A stretch of DNA of 64,000 bases from Ga0074139 sp964515195 (GTDB lineage Bacteria > Bdellovibrionota > Bdellovibrionia > Bdellovibrionales > Bdellovibrionaceae), in assembly GCA_964515195.1 (NCBI GenBank), contig CAZETK010000003.1, positions 28,315-92,314 on the forward strand, in the 5' to 3' direction. The translations under genes were made by a program, and so were the position numbers. The notes beneath the pieces are model-generated. The model searched no databases. It was not told where the DNA came from and saw only the letters and a program-made list of their open reading frames with translations. How positions within the stretch are numbered: the stretch's first letter is position 1; every line of letters begins with the position of its first letter. Shown piece by piece: positions 17,354-24,692 of this stretch.

Positions 17354-17871
17354 TGCATCAACTGATGATCCTGATGATCCTAAGCTTTTCATCAGCCTTT
17401 TCGGCACCACTTCCACTGACTGGGTCGAGCGCCTATTTAAATCCCAAAAAAAACTACTTTCTTCATCCGTTCAAAATCCGATTAGATCTCGAGAACACGC
17501 CCTACTCGCTGAGTCTCTCTAAAAACAATGATGAAAACTGGACGGTGATCCGTGATGATAAAAGCTTTCTTATCACTTTACGTTTAAAACAGTTTAAAAA
17601 CGACGAAAGCTATGAAAAGTCGCTTAAGTCTTGGATTCGCGAGTACCAAAGGGCTGGATTTCAATTGCTAAATCAACAAATGGGCGAAAGACGTCCTGGA
17701 CAAGGGTGGATTCATCTCAAAGACTCCAAAGATCAATTCCTGCTTCAGTACTTTCGCTACCACAACAAATTGATGGTCTACTTCAACTGCGTCGGTAAAA
17801 AAGAAGATCTGGCGGAACTTCAACGAAGCTGTCGGGAACTCAACTCTCGGCTGAGCTTTATAACATTGTAA
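17350..17871 (+). CDS. Exported protein of unknown function
   Basis: A 173-residue protein with a Met-rich signal peptide (cleavage near SAFSAPLP). The mature part is charged and predicted mixed alpha/beta, with segments SFLITLRLKQFKNDESYEK and WIREYQRAGFQLL and two cysteines near the end. Its ATG overlaps the stop of the upstream lipoprotein gene, so both are probably made together. No known family recognised. Confidence 0.65.
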   Translation: MMHQLMILMILSFSSAFSAPLPLTGSSAYLNPKKNYFLHPFKIRLDLENTPYSLSLSKNNDENWTVIRDDKSFLITLRLKQFKNDESYEKSLKSWIREYQRAGFQLLNQQMGERRPGQGWIHLKDSKDQFLLQYFRYHNKLMVYFNCVGKKEDLAELQRSCRELNSRLSFITL

Positions 17872-18053
17872 TTATTATAATTCCTGAGCGATTTCCAGCG
17901 CTTACTGCTTTGCAATTTTTTCCTGTAAAGCGTGAATAGGTCGTTTTGCCAAAAGTTAGACAGCCATCCCATCCGAAAATGATCTCTTGGTTTTTTGATA
18001 CAGGCATAGGCTTTGTATTAACGAAACAACACAGAACGTTTTTGGAGGACGCG

Positions 18054-19322
18054 ATGAAGTTGGGAACATTGCTATCAGCTTTTGGAGTTGTACTTTTTAC
18101 ATATCACGCAGATGCGGCTCAAATGAGTTCGTACTGCTACGCACCCCTTTCGGATCTCTCTAAGATCGAGGGCAAGAATATCGAAAAAAGAATGCCAATC
18201 GCATCCGTTTCTAAAATGGTAACAGCCTACTGGGCCGTCAAAGATCGTGGTGCACAATACCGATTTCAAACGCTTATGTATATCACTCCGGTCGGAGAGG
18301 ATATTTACGATCTTCATATGCAGGGCTCACGCGATCCCTATTTTGGGGCCGAACAACTTCATCATGTAATCTCTAACCTCAACGAAAAGGGAATCAAAAA
18401 AATCCGCAAGTTCACTTACGACGAAAATTTCAAGTTTGTCTGGTTTATCGATGATGAAGAGAGCAATACGCGCCTAGCCTACGGTTTTTATGACAATTAT
18501 GATCCAAGGCCTAACCGGGTTTATCAAGAGTTGCAAAAATATAATTCATTTTTACAAGGCTACGATGAGACACGAGATAAAGCCCAAAAAAGAAATATCA
18601 AGCTTTTAGAAAACATCGAATTTACTGTCGAGACGTTCGAATACTTGCCCGCTAAGGAATTTGTGGCCCCCAGTCAGCACACCAAGATTTTCTCAGTTAA
18701 TTCCGTTCCCCTTCAAACCCTGCTGAAAGAAATGAATCGCAACTCTAATAATCATGCCGCCAATCAGATCTTTGAGCACATGGGATCGGCTTCAAAATTC
18801 TCTTCATTTATTGAAAATGCTCTTGGTCTCAAGAGTCAGGATATTGTCATGTTAAACGGATCCGGTGATCGCGTGAACACAGCCCAAGGTCCTCGCTACA
18901 ATGAATCCTCTTGTTTGGGCATGCTAAAGATCTTAGCTGATCTCCACACTACTCTTTCGGAGCAGAACAGTTCGCTGAGTCAAATCGCGACTGTTATTGG
19001 AACAGATCCAGGTTCAGCCACCAATCTTTATAGTAATGACACGTTGTTTGACGGAGTTATCGCAAAGACGGGTACCGTGAATCCAGCCGTCACTTTAGCG
19101 GGATTAATCTCCACGCAGAATGGCCCCTATTTATTTATGTATAACGTTGATCCGCAAAGGGCTTTTTCTCATGGTAGGCAGATCATTCGCCAAGAATTAA
19201 GCGAGCTGATGCGAGATCTAGGTGGCAAGGTCCGCTTGAAAGGCCGTGGTTTTACCTTTGTCAGTTTCGACAATAAGTCTTTCTCGGAAGTTATACCTGT
19301 TAATGCTGGAGCCATGCCATGA
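18054..19322 (+). CDS. PBP4-type DD-carboxypeptidase/endopeptidase, short form
   Basis: A 422-residue exported S13-family serine peptidase. Signal peptide residues 1-22; active-site SVSK at Ser51-Lys54, second motif SNN at 231-233 and KTG at 338-340. The Ser51-Ser231 spacing is 180, against 244 in E. coli PBP4 (Ser62-Ser306), so about 64 residues of the insert, matching loss of domain III, are absent. The same loss is known in the predatory B. bacteriovorus DacB enzymes (Bd0816, Bd3459) that cut prey wall cross-links to round the prey. ATG 18054 has GGAGG seven bases upstream. The stop overlaps the ankyrin gene by four bases, repeating the Bd3459-Bd3460 arrangement. Confidence 0.9.
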   Translation: MKLGTLLSAFGVVLFTYHADAAQMSSYCYAPLSDLSKIEGKNIEKRMPIASVSKMVTAYWAVKDRGAQYRFQTLMYITPVGEDIYDLHMQGSRDPYFGAEQLHHVISNLNEKGIKKIRKFTYDENFKFVWFIDDEESNTRLAYGFYDNYDPRPNRVYQELQKYNSFLQGYDETRDKAQKRNIKLLENIEFTVETFEYLPAKEFVAPSQHTKIFSVNSVPLQTLLKEMNRNSNNHAANQIFEHMGSASKFSSFIENALGLKSQDIVMLNGSGDRVNTAQGPRYNESSCLGMLKILADLHTTLSEQNSSLSQIATVIGTDPGSATNLYSNDTLFDGVIAKTGTVNPAVTLAGLISTQNGPYLFMYNVDPQRAFSHGRQIIRQELSELMRDLGGKVRLKGRGFTFVSFDNKSFSEVIPVNAGAMP

Positions 19323-19843
19323 AGATACTCCTCCTTTTTATTTCCTGGGCGCTCGCTCAAGGGACATTTGACTCCAAGTTGATAACAGCCATTAACGAAG
19401 AGTCCGTTGCCACCGTGAAGAAATTGGCTCAAGACCCACAAGAGCTGAAGAAGAAAGACAGCTCTGGTCACGATCCTCTCTATCACGCTGTCAGCCTCAA
19501 CAATCCGCGAATTGTGGAGATTCTTCTTAAGTCCGGCGCTTCCACTTCAGAGCGATATGGAGAAACAGGCGAATCCATCTTGTTTGAGGCTACACGCTTA
19601 GGCTCACCCAAAGTTGTGACCCTGCTGCTTGAAAAGAACCCTGAACTTCTAACTGTTAAAAACCAGAAGCAAGAGACACCTTTGTTTGAAGCCATTCGCG
19701 CCAATCAATCGGCCGTAGCTCAAATTTATCTCAAAAGAGGACTTAGCTTGAGTGATAAAAACGTAGAGGGCAAATCCCCCAAAAGCTTCTTAGATCCGAC
19801 CAATGAAAAAATGGCAAAGCTTCTGAAGCAACACAAAAAGTAA
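19319..19843 (+). CDS. Exported ankyrin-repeat protein, likely DD-peptidase self-protection protein
   Basis: A 174-residue protein with a short signal peptide (MKILLLFISWALAQ) and four to five ankyrin-type helix pairs: HDPLYHAVSLNNPRIVEILLKSGA, ESILFEATRLGSPKVVTLLLEKN, ETPLFEAIRANQSAVAQIYLKRG and a last basic unit. The ATG overlaps the stop of the PBP4-type gene. In B. bacteriovorus the ankyrin protein Bd3460 is encoded beside the DacB enzyme Bd3459, binds it and protects the predator wall. Equivalent function here is inferred from fold, export signal and gene order, not from residue-level comparison. Confidence 0.87.
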   Translation: MKILLLFISWALAQGTFDSKLITAINEESVATVKKLAQDPQELKKKDSSGHDPLYHAVSLNNPRIVEILLKSGASTSERYGETGESILFEATRLGSPKVVTLLLEKNPELLTVKNQKQETPLFEAIRANQSAVAQIYLKRGLSLSDKNVEGKSPKSFLDPTNEKMAKLLKQHKK

Positions 19844-19905
19844 TGACAGGGACCGGTTTGATATACGCACCCTAGACAAAGAATAGCTCGGGATCTGTCC
19901 CCATC
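19844..19905. repeat. Weak REP-like palindrome after the ankyrin gene
   Basis: The sequence right after the stop reads TGACAGGGACCGGTTT (19844-19859) and 30 bases later GGGATCTGTCCCC (19890-19902). The outer GGGAC/GTCCC pairs, and the G-rich inner part pairs only partly. It resembles degenerate intergenic palindromes of the GGGACAG type seen in related genomes. Not followed by a T run. Confidence 0.4.
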
Positions 19906-19943
19906 GCTCCATCGACATCATTTTACTAAATTTAAGAAAGGCT

Positions 19944-21650
19944 CTAACGGAAGAGTTTTTTAAAGAATCCCGCGACTTTGTCTTTAAGGCCTGCGCTTTG
20001 GCCAACTGCAGGCGTCTTGTGGCGGGCAGTTCCTTTTTTCCCTTGTGGTCCACTTTTATTACGAGCAGGTCCGTTTCGATAAGACTTACTTGAAGAGGTT
20101 TGCATTTCAGAGCGCTTGTCTCGAGACTGAGAGCGACCCTCCGCGCCTCGACGATCGTGCCGACGCCCTCCTTGTCGGAATCCTTCTGCCTTCGCCTCTC
20201 CGGACCGAGCATCTGGCTGCCGGGCTTCTCCACTGGGTCGCCCACTTCTAGAGCTGGCCTCTTGAGATCCCGTCCCTCTCTCGTAACGACGGCCCTGCCC
20301 CCTTCGACCACTTTCGTGGCGACCACCTTCGTGGCGACCACCTTCGTGGCGACCACCCTCACGGCGGCTGCCGCCTCCTCGGCCCGGTCTTCTTTCACTT
20401 CGCTGGGTGGATTCTCCACCTTTTAGAAAACCAAAGGTTTTGTTGAAGCGAACCTCAAAAGGGAACGGTTTGAATTCTTTAATAATCTGATCGTCTTCCA
20501 GGTAGCCGACATCCACTTTTTGTTGAAGATAGTTTTCAATTCTTTGAAGAGATTCAATATCGCGATCACTGACCAAGCTAAACGCCTGACCTTCTTGCCC
20601 AGCCCGTCCCGTGCGTCCAATCCGGTGAACGTAAGACTCACAATCCTGAGGCAATTCAAAGTTCACCACCATATCAACGCCTTTGATATCCAAACCACGT
20701 GCGGCCACGTCTGTAGCCACCAGGATATTCCACTTGTTATCATCAGCCTTAAAAAGCTCCATCACTTTATTACGTTGATGTTGAGATAAGAGGCTCGAAA
20801 TAGGGACGGCATGAAAATCATTATCAATCAAAAACTGTGCGATCTTTTCAACGTTATTTTTGAAATTTGTAAAAACAATAGCTTGTTTAGGGGCATGAAG
20901 TTTAATCAGCGACAAAAGTATTTGCGGCTTTTCGTCTTGCCCGACGTGGAAAAGCACGTCCTTCACGTTTTCAGCCTTCGTGGCGTCTTTTGAGATGTTA
21001 ATTTCTACCGGGTTGGAACCGAACTGATAAACAGTGGTCATGACATCCAGATTCATAGTCGCACTGAACACGCTAAGCTGTCGCTGGTTCGGAATTCTTT
21101 GCAGAAGGTATTTCATGTCATCTTTGAAGCCCATATCAAACATACGATCAGCTTCATCAAAAACTAAGGCCTTAACTTGCTTAAGATCAACGACATTGTC
21201 TTTATAAAGATCGATTAACCGGCCTGGAGTTGCCACCACGAAGTCCACACCATTGCGAAAGGCCTCTTTTTGCTTCTCGTAACCGGTTCCGCCATAGACG
21301 CTGATTCCAGTCAGCCCAGCAGCCCGCCCTAGCTTCACAATATTTTCATAAACCTGCTCTGCCAGCTCTCGGGTTGGAACTAAAACAAGAACAAAATGCC
21401 CCGCCTTCCAGGAGTCAAAGGCTCGCGCTTCTAACCCCTCAGAAATTTCTTTGGTGCGGAGAATTCTTTCCATCAAAGGCACGACAAAAGCAGCCGTTTT
21501 GCCTGTCCCCGTTTGGGCCAGACCAGAAACATCCTGCCCTGATAGAATGATGGGGATGGCTTCTGCCTGGATAGGCGTCATCTCCTGGAAACCTAAAGAT
21601 TCAAGACCATTCATTAAAAGAGGATGTAGATTAAGTTCGGTAAATTTCAT
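19944..21650 (-). CDS. DEAD-box RNA helicase
   Basis: A 568-residue ATP-dependent RNA helicase. Q motif GFQEMTPIQAEAIP, Walker A AQTGTGKTA, PTRELA, TPGR, DEAD, SAT and HRIGRTGRAGQ are all present within residues 1-370. The C-terminal 170 residues are Gly/Arg/His-rich with four tandem GGRHE units, a low-complexity RNA-binding tail. ATG 21650 is preferred over a start 13 codons upstream because GGAG precedes it. Similar to RhlE or DeaD proteins in ribosome assembly and mRNA decay; the exact subgroup is not settled. Confidence 0.95.
   Translation of the reverse strand: MKFTELNLHPLLMNGLESLGFQEMTPIQAEAIPIILSGQDVSGLAQTGTGKTAAFVVPLMERILRTKEISEGLEARAFDSWKAGHFVLVLVPTRELAEQVYENIVKLGRAAGLTGISVYGGTGYEKQKEAFRNGVDFVVATPGRLIDLYKDNVVDLKQVKALVFDEADRMFDMGFKDDMKYLLQRIPNQRQLSVFSATMNLDVMTTVYQFGSNPVEINISKDATKAENVKDVLFHVGQDEKPQILLSLIKLHAPKQAIVFTNFKNNVEKIAQFLIDNDFHAVPISSLLSQHQRNKVMELFKADDNKWNILVATDVAARGLDIKGVDMVVNFELPQDCESYVHRIGRTGRAGQEGQAFSLVSDRDIESLQRIENYLQQKVDVGYLEDDQIIKEFKPFPFEVRFNKTFGFLKGGESTQRSERRPGRGGGSRREGGRHEGGRHEGGRHESGRRGQGRRYERGTGSQEASSRSGRPSGEARQPDARSGEAKAEGFRQGGRRHDRRGAEGRSQSRDKRSEMQTSSSKSYRNGPARNKSGPQGKKGTARHKTPAVGQSAGLKDKVAGFFKKLFR
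20305..20360. repeat. 15-bp tandem repeat in the helicase tail
   Basis: About three and a half head-to-tail copies of the 15-mer CTTCGTGGCGACCAC, encoding repeated GGRHE on the minus strand. Copy number at such repeats often varies between strains. Confidence 0.9.
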
Positions 21651-21685
21651 GAACGCTCCATACCTACTCACGCCGTGTCCAAATG

Positions 21686-22534
21686 TCAAAAGCCGCCAAC
21701 AAAATTCTTCAAAGCCTTAGTGAACTCTTCGGGCTTTTCCGAATGAACCCAATGGCCCGCGCCCGCAATCTCGACACCTTGAATCATTTTATTGGTTTGA
21801 AGAACCTTTTGAAAGGTTTCCGAGGAAAGCTCTTGGGAGTTTTCACCACGTATCCAAAGGGTGGGAACTTTAAGGTTTTGAATTTCCGACCACCGCTCCT
21901 GAACTCGGCCAGCATGAACAGACTCCAAAATTCCTTCTTTGTAGAAGCGCCAATCCCAAAGGCCTTCTTCAGTTTCAACGAGATTGGCGTGAAGGAAGGC
22001 CCCAATGGCCCGCACGGATTCTTTGGTCCTTACCTTAGAGGCAAATTCATTCTGAAAAAAGTCTCGGGCCTCTACGCGGGTCTTAAACGGAGTGGGAACA
22101 GCTCCCAATAATCTATGAAAAAACTGGGCCGAGCTTTCACTGGATTCGGGGCCAATATCTTCTATGACCAGCTTCTCGACTCGTTCCGGATAGCGGTCTG
22201 TAAAAACCAAAGCATTTCGCCCCCCCATAGAGTGACCCACGAGTATAAAGCGATCCCATCCTAACTCTTCTGTTAGGGCCTTCAAGTCGTTAGCGTAATC
22301 TTCGGGCGCATAACCAGTCTGAGGCTTAAATGATCGTCCGTGGCCACGTTGATCGTAGCAAAGGCACTGTTCTGTCGAATCCAACTGGGATGTGATTTTT
22401 TTCCAATTGTTCAAAAACCCCATCAGTCCATGAAGAAAAACCCAACGACGACCGCCAGTTACACCCGAAATATGATAATGAATTCGATTCAATATAGTCA
22501 TGACAGGACTATAAATTACCAGGAGGTGCTTCAC
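21686..22534 (-). CDS. Alpha/beta hydrolase, YbfF-like esterase
   Basis: A 282-residue serine hydrolase. HGLMGFLNNW near residue 34 supplies the oxyanion region, DQRGHGRS follows, the nucleophile is in VGHSMGG, and AGAGHWVHSEKP carries the catalytic His; the acid is probably in the LWIRGENS strand. The pattern is that of YbfF and related acyl esterases. GTG 22534 is chosen since GGAAGG stands eight bases upstream; ATG 22501, which would give the more usual N terminus, is an alternative. Divergent from pcnB. Confidence 0.85.
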   Translation of the reverse strand: MKHLLVIYSPVMTILNRIHYHISGVTGGRRWVFLHGLMGFLNNWKKITSQLDSTEQCLCYDQRGHGRSFKPQTGYAPEDYANDLKALTEELGWDRFILVGHSMGGRNALVFTDRYPERVEKLVIEDIGPESSESSAQFFHRLLGAVPTPFKTRVEARDFFQNEFASKVRTKESVRAIGAFLHANLVETEEGLWDWRFYKEGILESVHAGRVQERWSEIQNLKVPTLWIRGENSQELSSETFQKVLQTNKMIQGVEIAGAGHWVHSEKPEEFTKALKNFVGGF

Positions 22535-22604
22535 AAGCAACCCCTTCCTATACTATAAAGCCATTAGAGCTAATTAAGTTACCCCCTTCGATCAAAGAAT
22601 CGGG

Positions 22605-22661
22605 ATGGCCAAAAACCCTAAACGACGAGCAAGAATGCGACTGACAAAAAAATGCGGCTAA
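22605..22661 (+). other. Short basic ORF running into pcnB
   Basis: An 18-codon frame, MAKNPKRRARMRLTKKCG, ends ten bases inside pcnB. It crosses a run of seven A (22645-22651) positioned as A AAA AAA in its frame; a -1 slip, or one extra A, would join it to the pcnB ATG in frame. Whether it is translated is unknown, and no ribosome-binding site is visible. Confidence 0.35.
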
Positions 22662-23797
22662 AAGAAGAATTGATCGATCCCTATGCGCTTAAGATTGTGC
22701 AATCACTACGAAAAAAAGGACACCAAGCCTTTTTAGTGGGCGGCTGCGTAAGGGACCTTCTTGCCGGCGAACAACCTAAGGATTTTGACATTGCCACCAA
22801 CGCTCTTCCCGATGTAGCCCGTAGGTGTATTCCAAACAGTTATGTTATTGGAAAACGTTTCAAACTTGTCCTTGTTAAACGTGGGCCCCAGCAATTTGAA
22901 GTGGCCACTTTCCGTCGAAATGCCACACCCGAAGAACTGGAAGACGAGCACAATCCCATTTCAGGCGACAACTATTTTGGAAGCGTCGAAGAAGACGCCA
23001 TTCGCCGAGATTTCACCATCAATGCCCTATTCTACGATCCCTTAGATCACCGCATGGTCGATTATGTTAAGGGACTGACTGACATTGAATCACGAGTGGT
23101 CCGCATGATCGGGGACCCCATTGCGCGGTTAGAAGAAGACCCCATTCGAATTCTTCGCGCCATACGCCTGGCCCATAAACTACAGTTCCGATTGGACGAA
23201 AACTTAAGGGAAGGCATTCTTAAGACCCATACCTCTCTAGAAAAATCAGCACTTCCTCGTAAGCGTGAAGAGTACATAAAAATTCTGAAGCTATCCGAAC
23301 CTCACCGGGCCTGGTTGGAATTGAAAGACTTAGGCGTTTTACAAACGACCCTGCCATTCTTCCACGACTTTTTAGACTCCTCCGATCGTGCCGAAGTCTT
23401 TATTGAATACTTAAAACAGATCCATCTCATGGTGAGTCCCGAAAAACACCCGATCGAGTTGTTTGGTGCCTTTTTGTTTGCCATTCTCCGCTCTCAATTT
23501 CCGGAAAGCCCGATTAATGTAGAATCCTTAGAAAGCAATCCGAACTGGGATCACTTCTTACGAAATCAACTAGGAGTCTTTAAGCAAGAGATCAGCGATT
23601 TCTACCGAACACTTTCCATGCTGGATCACCTCGAAAAGATCGAGTCCTTCAAACGCAAGGGGCCCAGACGTCAACGGGCCATTACCCAAAACCCCTTCTT
23701 TGCCATGGCTTTAAGATGGGCTTACGTTGATAATCGCATCCCTTTTAGTGACTTGCTCTTTTGGGCCGAACAACTTCAGTCTCCATCTGATTATTGA
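22652..23797 (+). CDS. pcnB: Poly(A) polymerase/tRNA nucleotidyltransferase-family protein PcnB
   Basis: A 381-residue class II nucleotidyltransferase. FLVGGCVRDLL and KDFDIATN hold the metal-binding Asp residues; RDFTINALFYDP, GLTDIESRVVRMIGDP and EEDPIRILRAIRLAHKL are the conserved neck and body motifs. The family adds A or CCA to RNA 3' ends; the strong RRDFTINAL and EDP-RILRA features fit bacterial PcnB, but a CCA-adding role cannot be excluded. The ATG lies right after an A7 run and lacks a ribosome-binding site; an upstream short ORF may contribute an N-terminal basic extension. It converges with the SOUL gene, overlapping by seven bases. Confidence 0.85.
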   Translation: MRLKEELIDPYALKIVQSLRKKGHQAFLVGGCVRDLLAGEQPKDFDIATNALPDVARRCIPNSYVIGKRFKLVLVKRGPQQFEVATFRRNATPEELEDEHNPISGDNYFGSVEEDAIRRDFTINALFYDPLDHRMVDYVKGLTDIESRVVRMIGDPIARLEEDPIRILRAIRLAHKLQFRLDENLREGILKTHTSLEKSALPRKREEYIKILKLSEPHRAWLELKDLGVLQTTLPFFHDFLDSSDRAEVFIEYLKQIHLMVSPEKHPIELFGAFLFAILRSQFPESPINVESLESNPNWDHFLRNQLGVFKQEISDFYRTLSMLDHLEKIESFKRKGPRRQRAITQNPFFAMALRWAYVDNRIPFSDLLFWAEQLQSPSDY

Positions 23798-24447
23798 ACA
23801 AGAAGTTTATCGACCCGAACCAACACTTCATTTCTTCGCAAGAAAGGAATCGTTAAAGGCCCGTCGTATTCAGCACACCGGAACGAGGAGACAACGCGAA
23901 ATTCCCGATTCTGGCTCAACCAATCCTGAAGTTCTCGAGTCTTACTTTCAAACTTATCAAGATCATTGTGACCCCCATACCGAAGCGTGGCCATAAAACG
24001 AGGAGATTCTCGGTGAAGATAAATGGCGGTGTCTTCGGGGCGAGGAGCGGTTGTCAGCGTTAGGTGGCGAGGAAGAACAAATGAAATAGTCCATCCGGCC
24101 TCACTCCGCTCGCGAAGCACGGGGTAGATCATCGAAAGCTCTTCTCGTTCCTGAGACCTAGCGTCCCAGGTCTTCATTTCCTGTTGAGAAGAGTTTTGTC
24201 CGTAAATGTAACCTGACAGACGGCGAAGGCCTTCCTCCATAGCGAGATCGTATTCTTGATTGAGCGTGATAGATGCCAATGTCAAAGAGTCATATTTACG
24301 AACTTCAAAGTCCCCATCTGACTTTAAAAGGTCGTAGATAGGCTCTTCCCCTAACCGAATCCCTAATAGCCCCGGCAAACTTTTTAATCTTTCCATAAAC
24401 GGAACTGGTAGATGATCATTCTTCGAATAGGATTGTGGCTGCTCCAT
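23791..24447 (-). CDS. SOUL heme-binding family protein
   Basis: A 218-residue protein with the SOUL pattern: EPIYDLLKSDGDFEVRKYDSLTLASIT near residue 32, then YIYGQNSSQQEMKTWDARSQ in the place of the usual FDYI-GxN segment, and SFVLPRHLTLTTAPRPEDTAIYLH followed by a second beta-alpha unit. SOUL proteins bind heme or hydrophobic ligands; bacterial roles are poorly known. ATG 24447 is selected because AAGGAG lies six bases before it; in-frame ATGs further upstream lack such a site. Confidence 0.85.
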   Translation of the reverse strand: MEQPQSYSKNDHLPVPFMERLKSLPGLLGIRLGEEPIYDLLKSDGDFEVRKYDSLTLASITLNQEYDLAMEEGLRRLSGYIYGQNSSQQEMKTWDARSQEREELSMIYPVLRERSEAGWTISFVLPRHLTLTTAPRPEDTAIYLHRESPRFMATLRYGGHNDLDKFESKTRELQDWLSQNREFRVVSSFRCAEYDGPLTIPFLRRNEVLVRVDKLLVQ

Positions 24448-24692
24448 GCTAGGCTCCTTCATAACAAAACTGGCCGTCATCAACTCAAATTTCTTATAAG
24501 GTCCAAGTGCAAATCAGACGCCAGATACGTGGGCAAATAACTATGAAAAACCGCAGCCTCGGAGAAAGCCTTGCGCCTGTCAAATCACAGTGGTGGCGGG
24601 AGTCCGTATGAAGAAATGAAAACGTCCTCAACTCTGAGCGGCGTTTTACAACTAAAACAACTGATAAAAGTTATTCAACAGGAGAAATTTGC

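Noticed and set aside
20100..20426. 108-codon Ala/Thr-rich ORF opposite the helicase tail
   Set aside because: Its composition merely mirrors the Gly/Arg/His repeats on the coding strand.
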